64,000 nucleotides of DNA, taken from NCBI GenBank assembly GCA_963989385.1, contig OZ022510.1, positions 31,501,448 to 31,565,447 of the forward strand, given 5' to 3'. Position numbers and translations under genes: made by a program. The stretch comes from Ctena decussata (lineage: Eukaryota > Mollusca > Bivalvia > Lucinida > Lucinidae). The number at the start of each line of letters is the position of its first letter. The stretch's first letter is position 1. The notes below the pieces were generated by a model. The model was not told the origin of the DNA and did no database searches. It worked only from the letters and a program-made list of their open reading frames with translations. Shown here piece after piece: positions 47,007 to 57,645 of the stretch.

Positions 47007-47242
47007 TGAACCGCGATACGACAAAACCAATAAAGTGGATTGTAAGCCCTGCGAAAACTCAGATCAACCTGGGCACCCACCTAGTCTGAACAGAGGCTTT
47101 GTGCGCTTAAAAGGTAGCATAAATTCTAGGCTAGTTGCATGCGGGTAGCGAAGACTCTGATCAGCCTGTGTGGAAGCCCAGGCTGATCTTTGTCTTCGCT
47201 TGGCGCACATGCAACTTTGTTGGTTTTGTCGTGCTGCGGCGG
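47007..47242 (-). mobile_element. FB-238 copy 10 (diverged)
   Basis: TGAACCGCGATACGAC start and GTCGTGCTGCGGCGGA end. Opposite orientation to copy 1, terminal bases mutated. Confidence 0.8.
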
Positions 47243-47661
47243 ATTTAAATATCCAAACAGACTTATATCGGGCCTGATTTGCAAAACAGATATACATGAT
47301 TAACATTATCAGTATTAATTCTGGGAAAAGATAGCATGGCAAAAATGAGATGGAACATAAATACAAACTGAACTAAACGATTACAGACTTTTGACAGTTG
47401 TAATGTAAATTTGCCTATGATACGGATGAAAAGTAAATTTTAGAAATACATTTTCATATCCCTGGAACATGTTGCCGTTATTCCATTAACATTTAGATAA
47501 TAGTACCGTTCTGTATTTTGCATGCATAGTTTAGTTATCAGTGCAAATGTCAGTTTTTGTAATTTAATGTATAGTTTTATCCGTGTTTCAGAAAGCAGAT
47601 ACATATACGTTATTGATATGCAGGTAGTCTAGATGCATAAACGTCTTGGAGTGCCATAATC

Positions 47662-47722
47662 CGCCTAGTCTGATCAGAGTCTTCGATGGTGGCATTTAAG
47701 TAGCTTAGACTCTTAGATAGGT
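47662..47722 (+). mobile_element. FB-238 fragment
   Basis: CCGCCTAGTCTGATCAGAGT, CTTCGATGGTGGCATTTAAG and TAGCTTAGACTCTTAG match the middle of FB-238. Both ends are missing. Confidence 0.7.
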
Positions 47723-48087
47723 TTAGATAGTTCCAGACAGTTTAATTCTTTTGTTTCAAAGTTGTTTTAAAGATACTTATTGTTTATTTATTATGAGCAG
47801 AGTGCTTTCATTTGTCGTTGCTGATAGCTCAGTTTGCAATGCAGTAATATGTGACAAATTAGCCATCAGGGCTCCACGATCTGACTTGTTATGTAAAAAG
47901 TTTGCTAAAAAAGTAAATCTTATGGTTCCTCCGAGATTTTCGTAAATCAGCAAGTATTTATCTAGTCTGCACGTAGAAATAATATTTTTCTCGTCACATA
48001 ATGTATAAGAATGAGAATATATCTCCCACCGGAACATTTTCGAAAGCGTCGTGATTTGTCATACCGTATTTCTTCGGTAATAATACG
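47723..48087. other. No supported feature
   Basis: Overlapping frames on both strands (47751-47945 plus, 47777-48037 minus) without recognised domains. Confidence 0.35.
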
Positions 48088-48182
48088 CAGGGTTTTCCCT
48101 CCCAACGCAAACCAACATATCTAGATCCGTCTTATAAGACGGATCTAGATTTTTGGGATTTGCCTTGGCAGGGAAAAACTAC
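48088..48182. repeat. Inverted repeat with perfect 32-bp palindromic core
   Basis: 48119-48150 is a perfect palindrome centred on CCGTCTTATAAGACGG. The outer arms (TTTTCCCTCCCAACGCAAAC and TTTGCCTTGGCAGGGAAAAA) pair with mismatches. Confidence 0.88.
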
Positions 48183-48400
48183 CTAACTTGCTTATCGCAG
48201 CATTTCATAAGACTGATTTAGAAACATGTATTTTGTGTCATTCAAGAGAGGATAGCAAACACGTTAAACCCCAATAAATACGGCAATTGCAATGTCTTTC
48301 TTAAATCTGTCACTGTGGTATTGGAAAATATTAGCAAGACATATTGCTATTGATTATGCCCGTATAAGGGTCTATCAATAAATGTGTTTGTCGGGGTAAT

Positions 48401-48581
48401 CCATTACCTAATAGTGAGTGAGTGAGTGAACTCGGGTTTAACGTCCCACCAACAACGAGGTCATATGGAGACGGGACCTCGGTTTAAAGTCTCATCCGAA
48501 AGACCGGAGAAGCGGGGGATCGAACTTGCGACCCCTGGGTTGGTAGTCCGGAGTGTTATCCACTACGCCATTACCTAATAG
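48401..48581 (-). mobile_element. SINE-D with perfect TSDs
   Basis: TSD CCATTACCTAATAG at 48401-48414 and 48568-48581. Read on the minus strand, A box TGGCGTAGTGG (48570-48560), B box AGTTCGATCCC (48526-48516), body, then an (ACTC)n tail adjoining the left TSD. Confidence 0.9.
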
Positions 48582-48610
48582 AGAGAATAAAAGGCTCATA
48601 TTACAGCGGT

Positions 48611-48935
48611 AAAATGAAAGATGACTTTGACAGGCCAGACAGGAAACATGTTTCTGGACTCAGAATGATATTATTTGAAGAGCTTTATATTCTCGTACAT
48701 TTTCCAGTACTGGTATTGGAATCTAAAATACAAAAATGAAAGATGACTTTGACAAGCCAGACTGGAAACATATGTCTGGACTCGGAACGCTATTATTAGA
48801 AGGGTTATATAGTATGGGTCGTACATTTTCTAGTACCGGTATTGGACTTTCGAATACAAAAATGAAACATGTTTTTACAAGTCAGATAGGAAAAATGTTT
48901 CTGGACTCGGTATGATATTATAATAAAAGTTTGCT
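48611..48935 (+). repeat. About 125-bp tandem repeat, 2.5 units
   Basis: Units start at about 48611, 48737 and 48863 with AATGAAAGATGACTTTGACA or a variant. Each has CAGGAAACATGTTTCTGGAC-like and GTACATTTTCCAGTACTGGT-like parts. Confidence 0.88.
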
Positions 48936-49672
48936 GCGTCTTAGGCGTCTTTTGCCTTGAAATCTAAAATATTGTTAATGCTGGCTGAGAAGTATAGCAC
49001 CAAGAGAAAGAATGAACAAACAAGGATGAATACAGTATTAAACGCATAACAAAATAAATAAAAGCAACAACCAGCTCTCTCTTTCTAAACAGATGACAAA
49101 AACACTACTTGTAGTTTGATCGCTTGACTATCAGTCTATGGGTCGCAGTTTTTATTACGCCGCTCCTCCTGTCCTTCGCATGAGGTTTTAAACTGAAGTC
49201 CCCGTCTCCCTGTGGCCTGTACATTGGTGTAAATTTCAACCCGATGTCACTCACTCACTCCAGCAATCAAATTTGAACCAAATGTCCTTAATGTTCATTC
49301 ATCTTACTTTGTGAGTGTTTCCTTGAACCGTAGCAATAATATGATTGACATGTTTGAATATTCTAAGTGGTTTCTTTGAGCAATTTGGAGTAGTTATGTT
49401 ATGAAAGAATGGTCGCCTCACCCGAATACGAGAACACATGTGAAAGTACTGTGACCCGATGTATTGTTATCCGTCTTAATAAAACTATAGAACTTGATTG
49501 TCGCAAACCAGATATAAATGAAATAAATCTGATTACTTTAAAGTTAATGTTCACACTATCAGAGGAGGTAACTTTATCCTTTTTGCCTCCCTTCTCATTG
49601 ACCTTTCTTATTCAGCAAATTTTCACTTATGACAAAGTTATTAAACTTTGACGCGAACTTCGATAGTATATC
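48936..49672. other. No feature seen
   Basis: An 80-residue frame (49409-49651, +) is unrecognised. Confidence 0.4.
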
Positions 49673-49910
49673 TGAGCCGCGACGTGACAAAACCAACAAT
49701 GTGGTCGTGCGCCCAGCGCAGACTTAGATCAGCCTGGGCATCCGCCCAGTCTGACCAGAGTCTTCGCTATCCGCATGAAGGTAGCTTAGTCCCTTGGCTA
49801 CCCTTTAAGCGCATTGCAAAGAGTCCGATCAGACTGGGCTGATGCTCAGGTTGATCTGAGTCTGCGCTGGGCGTACGACCACATTGTTGGTTTTCTCGTG
49901 TCGCGGCTCA
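49673..49910 (+). mobile_element. FB-238 copy 11
   Basis: TGAGCCGCGACGTGAC start and TCTCGTGTCGCGGCTCA end, with well-preserved internal palindromes. Confidence 0.88.
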
Positions 49911-50259
49911 TCTATATTATCCGTTCTAAACGGATGAAAAAGAACAACCAAAGCCCTGATATCAATTATTAATGAATTTGGAATAAATTTTCTTATTCAA
50001 ATTTCGACGTCATAATGTTTATCTATACAATGCCAGTTAAAACAATATACATCTAGAGAATCTGCAATAGTTACAAAAGAAAACGCAGTAGTTTGACAAT
50101 CGCGTACCTGTCGGAATGTGAGCTAGCTTTCAGCCCATTAATAATTTCAAAGAGGGCTCCCTTTGCGACCAGTGATCAAACTTAATCTACACATTTGGAA
50201 TTTATAAACGAAGTATCAAGTTTGAGAATATAAATACTTGCCTTGTTGTGTTGAAAAAC

Positions 50260-50650
50260 CTTTACGAGCATCGAAAAAGAAACTAAATGTTTTGAACCAT
50301 TACAGACGCTAAGGGCGCGGGTTTTGATTCAGTGAAACCGGTTAATGCCCCCATTGAATTATAACTGACAGTTCCGATGCAGTCCTTGTACTGCGGTCCC
50401 TCGCTGCTAATTGTTATTGCTCATATCAACACATTTTTTACCTTTTATGTGAGTGGTAATTTTAGTTACCATCTGTCTGGGAAAGAGCTGCTCATTCGAT
50501 TTACCGTGCGTGCCTTTCGTGGACTGCTGCCCATTCGTAACATGTGCTTCTTTCATTATCTGTTAACTTTATATATCAGTTTAATAAAGAAAATATGCGA
50601 CTTTTGTATCGGCCTCTTTCTTCCACCACTGAAGCACACATATCTTGACA
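50260..50650 (+). repeat. LP dispersed repeat copy
   Basis: GGGCGCGGGTTTTGATTCAG, TAACTGACAGTTCCGATGCA and GGGAAAGAGCTGCTCATTCG match the LP copies at 36 kb and 53-56 kb. The block before it (49911-50259) has no supported feature. Confidence 0.6.
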
Positions 50651-50852
50651 TATCCTTGCCATAATACATTTCTGGCTTAATGTCTTATCGTCTGATTGCT
50701 ATATAAGCCAATTATATAATGACTTTTCCGAGACGTTAATAACATAATCTAATTACAGCTCCTCCGCGAAAGTTTAATGACAGCTCTAGCGCTCTGACAA
50801 CAGTTGTAAGTTCAAGCTAGGAACAAGCTGGACAATGCCCTATACCTTTTTT

Positions 50853-52806
50853 AGCTCACCTGAGCCAGCGGCTCCGGGGGAGCTTATAGGATGGTAAGGC
50901 TCCGTCGTCCGTCGTCCGTCCGTCCGTCCGTCGTCCGTCCACAATTTCAAACGACTTCTCCTCTGAAACCGCTAGGCCAATTATAACCAAATTTCATATG
51001 CAGCCTCTAGGGAACTTAGGAACGAAAAGTTGTTCAAACGGTCCTGGTCACATGACCAACATGGCCGCCACGCCCATATATGGTAAAAACCTAGAAAAAT
51101 CTTCTTCTCCAGAAGCGATAGGCCGATGGCCTTGAAACTTGGTATGTAGCATTGGGCATGCGAGTATTACCAAGATTGTTCAAATTATGACCTTGGGTTG
51201 ACCTTGACCTTTTTTACGGTAAGGTCAAATTTGCTTCCTTATGCTTTTATATAGCAAAATGCTGCAACATAAGATATCTTGGAAACTATTGAAGATTTTG
51301 GCCTATAAATTGGTACATACAGTCATCTTAATGAGTACATGAAGATTTATGAGTACAAGAGGTCAAGGTCATTCTTTGACCTTTGACCCAGAACTCACAT
51401 ATTTTGACAATATCAAACAATCTCCTCAAAACAACTAAGCCAATTGTAACCAAATTTCATATAGATCCTCCAGGGGTTGAGGGAATGAAAATTTGTTCAT
51501 ACGGTCCAGGTCACATGACCAACATGGCCACCACGCCCATATATGGTAAAAAACCTTTAAAAATCTTCTTCTCCAGAACCAGTAGACCGATGGCCTTGAA
51601 ACGTTGGTATGTAGCATTGGGTACTCAAGTACTATCAAGATTGTTCAAACTATGACCCTGGGTTGACCTTGACCTTTTTTACGGCAAGGTCAAATATCGG
51701 AAATGCTAGAATATGAGATTTCATGGTAAGTTTTGAAGATTTTGGTATAAAAATTGGTATATACAATCATCTTAATGAGTACATGAAGATTTATGAGTAC
51801 AAGAGGTCAAGGTCATTCTTTGACCTTTGACCCAGAAATCTCAAATTTTGACAATTTCAAACAATCTGCTCTAAAACCACTGGGCCAATTGAAACCAAAT
51901 TTCATATAGAGCCTCGAGGGGTTGAGGGAATGAAAAAAATTTCTAACGGTCCCGGACACATGACCAACATGGCCGCCACCCCCATATATGGTAAATACCT
52001 TTAAAAATCTTCTCCAGAACCTATTGACCGATGGCCTTGAGACTTTGTATGTAGCATTGGGTACTTGAGTACTATCAAGATTGTTCAAATTATGACCTTG
52101 TGTTGACCTGGACCTTTTACAGCAAGGTCAAATATCGGAAAATGGTAGAAGATAAGATTCATGGAAAGTTTTGAAGATTTTGTCCTAAAATATTGGTGAA
52201 TACAGTTGTCTTAATGAGTTCATGAAGAATTATGAGTACAAGAGGTCAAGGTCATTTTTAACCTTTGATCCAGATCGCTCATTTTGACATTTTCAACCAT
52301 TTCCTCAAAAGCAAAAGGGCCAATTGTGAACACATTTCATATAGAGCCTCCAGGGGTTGATTGAATGAAAATTTGTTCAAACGGTCCAGGTCACATGACC
52401 AACTTGGCCGCCATTACCACTTATGGTATAAATCTTTAATATTTTTCTTCTCCAGAACCAATACACATATGGCCTTGAAACTTGGTAAATAGCATGGAGT
52501 ACTAGAGTACCAGCAAGACTGTTCAAATGGTGACCTTGGGTTTACCTTGACCTTGTTTGCGGCATGGTCAAATATGGGAAAATGCTAGAACATAAGATTT
52601 CATGGAAAGTTTTGAAGATTTTGGCCTAAAAATGGTATATATGGTTGTCTTAATGAGTACATGAAGATTTATGAGTACAAGTGGTCATGGTCATTCTTTG
52701 ACTTTTGACCCAAAACTCATATTTTGACAATTTCAGACATGATAAGTAAAAGCCATCTTGCCAATTGTTCAGGTGAGTGATTCAGGGCCTCATGGCCCTC
52801 TTGTTT
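50853..52806 (+). mobile_element. Long tandem-repeat element with TCCG microsatellite
   Basis: Starts AGCTCACCTGAGCCAGCGGC, then a GTCGTCCGTCCG tract (50908-50940). Four units of about 434-467 bp and a partial fifth follow, starting near 50941, 51408, 51851, 52285 and 52726 (ACAATTTCAAACAATCT-like). It ends CAGGTGAGTGATTCAGGGCC then TCATGGCCCTCTTG, with a terminal hairpin GGGCCTCATGGCCC. Non-coding; the structure is Helentron-associated/pearl-like. An inverted single-unit relative lies at 15301-15781. Confidence 0.78.
51359..51391. promoter_or_regulatory. Nuclear-receptor-like half-site cluster in repeat unit
   Basis: GAGGTCAAGGTCATTC then TTTGACCTTTGACCC. AGGTCAAGGTCA is two direct half-sites (also containing an ERR/SF-1-type TCAAGGTCA), and TGACCTTTGACCC fits a DR1 site. 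Equivalent positions recur at about 51801, 52242 (weakened) and 52680 (weakened). Binding is inferred from motif only. Confidence 0.4.
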
Positions 52807-52827
52807 TAGTTTTGTAATGAAGCGGAG

Positions 52828-53015
52828 GGGGGGGGGGGGGGTCGGGTAACTTCGGACAGCGGGTCAATTCGGACATAGACATTGTTTCCTTTATGTCAGT
52901 TGTTTGGAACTAAAACAAAAATAACTGGCCAACAGTAAAATGAGCCGTGTCATCTGGATTTTCACTGTTTTCAATGGTATGTCCGAATTTACCCCCACGT
53001 CCGAAGATACCCGAC
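52828..53015. mobile_element. MITE with about 37-bp inverted ends and poly-G flank
   Basis: GTCGGGTAACTTCGGAC (52841) and GTCCGAAGATACCCGAC (53015 end) pair, continuing through AATTCGGACATA. The 13-G run lies just left. No coding frame. Confidence 0.8.
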
Positions 53016-53149
53016 TCTCCCATAAAGCAATACCATTTTATCAACGAGGCTTTTTTCTCTACACATCGCGTTCGTCGTAGTTTAGCAAAACTTAAATAGT
53101 CGCGAAGATGTTAGAGCCTTAATCAGTGTAACGAAACAATATGAGTGAG

Positions 53150-53770
53150 TGACAATTTTAAAGAGGAACTACACTTCAGGAACTGACTGAATCAGATCCC
53201 AAACCCTATCCCCAACATCAAAGGGAAAGATTGACAAAGACATCCCAACAAACAATAAATTACAAGTGATAAGCCGAGTCAGCAGCTCTTTCCCAAATAG
53301 GTGGCAACTCAGCTATCTTTACTGAACTAAATAATTCAGACCAATAGAACGGTTACAACAGACTAAGCAAATTATACGAAAAACATTTAACAACTATTTT
53401 TACATATTTTCTATTTTTATTATAGGAAGGTTAAAAAATGGGAAAACGCAATAAATTAAACAGCACCGAACATAAAACAAATGCAGCCGCAACGAAAGTA
53501 CCGTCTTGGGACGGTCAGTAAAAACTACTGGGGGGTTTAAACCGGTTTTACAGGGCCCAAACCTTCACCCTCACCCTCCGCCGGGGTGCACACAATTAGT
53601 TGATAGATCGGTTCGTATGAATGTCCCCTAACTCATCAGAGAGTCATCACGGGCAACAATTAAAATCAAGAAAAGACTGTGATGAAGCAAGGATGAGGAC
53701 TCGACAGCTAAAACGTGTTGAGACACCTGGAGATAACTCTGTTTCTAAAATTATGTTTATTATTTACAGA
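53150..53770 (-). repeat. LP dispersed repeat copy
   Basis: Inverted match to 45840-46045 at its left part. Its right part (GTACCGTCTTGGGACGGTCA, GGGGTTTAAACCGGTTTTAC) matches 55940-56160. Confidence 0.75.
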
Positions 53771-53906
53771 CTATTTTTGTGTCGACATTAGTGCCTGTGT
53801 GTAGCTGATTGTCAGGGCTATTTATCTGCCTGGAGTGTGACTGGGGCTGAATCTTTTTTTTTCACCACGGCGGCACTGCTCTTGTTACCCCTTTAAGGGT
53901 ATCTGG

Positions 53907-53953
53907 GCAAACAGTTTGGATCCAGGGCCTGATCTGAGATCCAAACTGTTTGC
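53907..53953. repeat. 15-bp perfect hairpin
   Basis: GCAAACAGTTTGGAT and ATCCAAACTGTTTGC around a 17-nt loop. Confidence 0.85.
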
Positions 53954-54219
53954 TGCGTAGACATCATTTCTACAAGAGTTAGTAGGCCAATATTGTCAAA
54001 ATATTCTTGATTTTTGATGTAGACGACAATTTCAGCAGATGACAAAAATACCCAGAATGCAATTGGTTGAACAAGGACAGAACACTTCTGTGTTAAACTT
54101 GTATCTGTCATTACTAGGCGTATTTTATTATTAAATAGTTAATTTGGTCTGAATTTTGAGATGAATAATACACTCAAATCTTCCAAAATTAAACTATTAT
54201 ATGAGAGCAATGAAAATTA

Positions 54220-54290
54220 GACTACGTAGTTTCGGCTAATTTAACCTCATCAATGGCCCTGTAATGGCCTGGCCACGAAAGCCAAGGAAA
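54220..54290. repeat. Dispersed repeat shared with the SINE-A-splitting insertion
   Basis: GACTACGTAGTTTCGGCTAA then ACCTCATCAATGGCCCTG and CCACGAAAGCC match 35263-35330 in order. Confidence 0.65.
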
Positions 54291-54765
54291 GACATATCAA
54301 AACAAAATCTTCAGACTCACATATTTCATCCTTCGCAATCTATGCTGAAATTCTATGAAAACAGAGACACAGAAATTCCAAAATTCAAGGACAGTAACCC
54401 TGACAGTATCATGACTATTGATTTTTTTATTGTTAAATATACCAATATAATGATTGAAAAATAGTCACTGTGTGAAAAAAATGATATTTTTTCCAAAAGT
54501 AATGAGTGTGTCCCAAGCCGGTGTTAGCAGGCATGGATACTGTTGCAATATAATATAATTGCACGTCAGGAACAGACGCAATTAAACAAGTCTGCTATAT
54601 TCGTTTCTCTGGTTTGTTTCTTGTCCTTCAGAAGTTAGCTATAGTGGCTCGGACTTTAAATTGTCATTCAAAGATTTTGTCAATCCAAATCATATTATTT
54701 GTTTGCCTCAATATACATTAACTAGCGCATGGATTCAGTTAAAATTTTGTGATAAGGAATCGGTT

Positions 54766-54870
54766 TATCTAAGGATTGATAATCGGTTTAAGGATCGGTA
54801 ATCGGTTCATTTAAGGATCGATAATCGGGTTTATTAGAGGAACGATAATCGAGTAAACATCGATTATTGA
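54766..54870. repeat. Short tandem repeat
   Basis: Four to five units like AAGGATCGATAATCGGTTT, diverging to the right. Confidence 0.75.
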
Positions 54871-54931
54871 AACTGTTGAAGCCTTTAAGAATAACAAATA
54901 TTTTGAACAACAGCTGTTCCCTTTCTTTTTT

Positions 54932-55004
54932 ATTGCATCTCGATAAAGAAGTCCATAGAAAATGCGTTAAGCATTTTCTATGGACTTCTTGATGGAGATG
55001 TAAT
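54932..55004. repeat. 34-bp hairpin with 5-nt loop
   Basis: Arms 54932-54965 and 54971-55004 pair with four mismatches. The inner 21 bp, including AAGTCCATAGAAAATGC, are perfect. Pre-miRNA-like size. Confidence 0.88.
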
Positions 55005-55689
55005 AGCAGCTTATGTGTCCTTGCGAAGTCAACTCTTCAAAGGTGAATTAAATATGCAGTATTATGCAGAAACGGGACATAATAGTTTATAAATATTGAA
55101 AAAATATACATCGATTATGTTAAATTGTGATCGATTAATCACTCATTTGCTGCAACCGAGTAATCATCGAGTAGCAAACCATTATCTGCTTAAACTGAAC
55201 TGATTAATATGACATATACCCATTTCGAGCTCTGTTTGACTCTAGGGCATCATTAAAAACAGGTTTTGCTAGACTTGATCCTTCCACAATTAAAACATTC
55301 ACTACCTTGATTTTTTTGTTTATTCGCAATGCGAAAATTCATTATAGGTCAGAAATTGTTTTCGCCCTGGTATATGCATACTTTATAATAGAGCAATATC
55401 CAGATTGAATATTTTTTACTGTACATGCGATACCTTTACGGCCTCGCAAAAGAACTATTTAAATCCTTTACCGTAGTGGCCTTTCATGCATAAATAATAC
55501 CTTTTATCATAGTCACATTTGACAATGAATAAAAAACTAAAAGAAAACAAACTAAACCGATAGGCTGAATGTTTCATCTTGATACAAGTCAGGGAATGCA
55601 AACTGTGGTGCAAGTGTCCTAACCGGTACGCATAAACACTTACGTTAAGTTTCTTTTTCTCAACATATCTTTCGCAAAGTCCATTTAAA
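55005..55689. other. No feature seen
   Basis: AT-rich. TCGATTA-type words recur near 55110-55165. No gene. Confidence 0.4.
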
Positions 55690-56360
55690 AGTAAAAAGTA
55701 TGCAAAGACCAGGAACTGAAACAATCAAAATCCAAATCCAGCCCTCAAACCATAGTTGGAAACAACTAAGATTACAAATAATCAAGATACAGAGAACATA
55801 TGGCCAACCGAGTGAGCAGCTTGTTCCCAAAAGGTGGCCACTCAGCAACCCAAACCGAACCAAAAATAATAATAACATACATAAGGTAAAACATCACAGA
55901 AACTCTGACACCAAAAACAGGCAACAAAGAACCACAACAGAACTACCGCCTTGGAACGGTCAGTAATGAATTACTGGGGGGCTTAAATTTTACAGGCCCA
56001 ACCTCACCCTCAGTTTCTGAAGTGGTACAAACCATTTAGTTGGTTGTTCGGTTCGCATGATAACCCTCTAACTCGTCAATGAATCATCACGGTAAACACA
56101 TAAATCAAATTTCAACACCATGAAGAAGCAAAGACGAGGACTCAACAGATACAACGGGCCGTCTGACAGGTGGAGATCCCTGTCCTGCCAAACAACCCCA
56201 CTGGAAATCTGAAGCAAAAGAAGATCACCAGTTGAGCCCCGGTGGACCAAGCAACAGACAAAAAGGCTCCGGTCCCAACCAACTAAAATATATAGCTTTA
56301 GGTCGGGGCCATCATAGAGTCTGACGACCGATCCCCCGGTGTGCAATTAAAGAGTGCAGC
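55690..56360 (-). repeat. LP dispersed repeat, longest copy
   Basis: Shares GAGTGAGCAGCTTGTTCCCA, CCGCCTTGGAACGGTCAGTA and GAGGACTCAACAGATACAAC with the copy at 53150-53770. Frames on both strands (55660-55966, 56068-56346) are not conserved in other copies, so not genes. Confidence 0.75.
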
Positions 56361-57104
56361 AAAGCTATCAACCGTGATTGGGTTAATCACTAAGCATGCA
56401 GACTGTCGCATAACATTTAAATTATAGCCAATACGTTTGTGACGTATTATTATTTTTCGGAATTGATCAGAAAAATCAGTCCTACCCTTAATCTTTTTGA
56501 ATTTGTATACTAAGTCACCATAAAATTCATAAAGTATTTATCATATATCTACCAATTTAGCATGTGTTTCTATCTATATGACAGATTTAAAGCCATGATA
56601 AGCGATGACAAGGGTGTTTTAAATTTCATGTAAAACATCATGCAAACGGGAAACGATAGTACTTCAGAAAAAAACAAGTGACGATAACATTAACTTAATG
56701 GTATCATTCTTATAAAAGGCTGCGATTAAGAGATTTTATGAAAGAAGAACACAATTACGCAATTTTATCCTCTTACGGATCTTTGCTTCATTTAGCCAAT
56801 ATCAGAATGCAAAGTCTCACGTATTCTTTACCCTATATCCGAAAAATAATTGAGCGGTTTGGTGTGTAAAAAGATAACCTTAGGCAGTGTGCAAACAACA
56901 TAACTACTATCAGGCTACTATCAGGCTACTACCCATGTGCGCTAAGCGATCAGAATCAGAGTCGTCGCTAAACAGGTTTCCAAGGATTCAAAATTGTTTA
57001 TTCGCGCACAAAAGGTTACTCAGATAGCGCGAATGTGAACGAAAAGTCGTTATTATCTGTACAATTTGTAAGGTGCCTTTCAGACGCAACCCCGTTCAGT
57101 TCCT
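56361..57104. other. No feature seen
   Basis: No supported content. Confidence 0.45.
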
Positions 57105-57309
57105 TTAAAGGTAGGTTCCTGTACTTTAGAATGCATCATAATTTTGATGATCGTTCATACAAGTTAGAAAGCACTTATAAAAGGGAATGAATAAGTTTCA
57201 CTAAAAAGTGTAAATCAAAAAAATATTAGAAAAGTTGTTTTGCAAGGGATTTCCTAACTCTGCTTCGCACACCAGTTAGCGCTATTTTGAGTTCGCGCCA
57301 AAAATAGAT

Positions 57310-57350
57310 AACGTGGCTGACGTCATGCTACATTGCATTTTGGGATAGTT
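57310..57350. promoter_or_regulatory. CRE plus ZNF143-like sequence
   Basis: GCTGACGTCATGC contains a full CRE (TGACGTCA). The adjoining CTACATTGCATTTTGGGA reads on the minus strand as TCCCAAAATGCAATGTAG, close to the ZNF143/SBS core. A core-promoter role is inferred. Confidence 0.3.
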
Positions 57351-57528
57351 TTAACCCATCCGCCATGCCAGGACCTCTAGGAGAGCTCACGGCAAGGGAA
57401 AATTGACCTTTGGAGAATGGCATCAGAAATTGCCCACTTATGGACATAATAAACATAGTTATTTTTAGAACTGGAATTCCAACGAAAGAAAGTAAACCAA
57501 GAGGGAAAACGACTATTTTCTTCAACAT
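57328..57528 (-). CDS. Hypothetical 66-residue frame inside TTAA element
   Basis: MLKKIVVFPLGLLSFVGIPV starts a hydrophobic N-terminus that could act as a signal anchor. The remainder is unremarkable (SSPRGPGMADGLKL). No family is recognised. The promoter-like motifs lie at its 3' side, not upstream, which argues against them serving it. It may be captured host sequence or chance. Confidence 0.12.
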   Translation of the reverse strand: MLKKIVVFPLGLLSFVGIPVLKITMFIMSISGQFLMPFSKGQFSLAVSSPRGPGMADGLKLSQNAM

Positions 57529-57645
57529 CTGACGAGTTTCTCAGTAGCAACAAATACAGAAAAAAGAGAATTCAATACACCCAGAAAAAGACGAAATTAT
57601 TTTGTGAACATAATTGTTATCGCTAGTCCAGGAACCTACCTTTAA

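Larger units (their letters stand above)
57105..57645. mobile_element. TTAA-bounded element with 17-bp perfect TIRs
   Basis: TTAAAGGTAGGTTCCTG (57105-57121) and CAGGAACCTACCTTTAA (57629-57645). TTAA at both ends suggests a piggyBac-type element. It carries a TGACGTCA, a ZNF143-like sequence and a 66-residue minus frame, but no transposase. Confidence 0.75.

Noticed and set aside
55660..56346. Hydrophobic frames on both strands
   Set aside because: Lie in the LP repeat and are not conserved in other copies.
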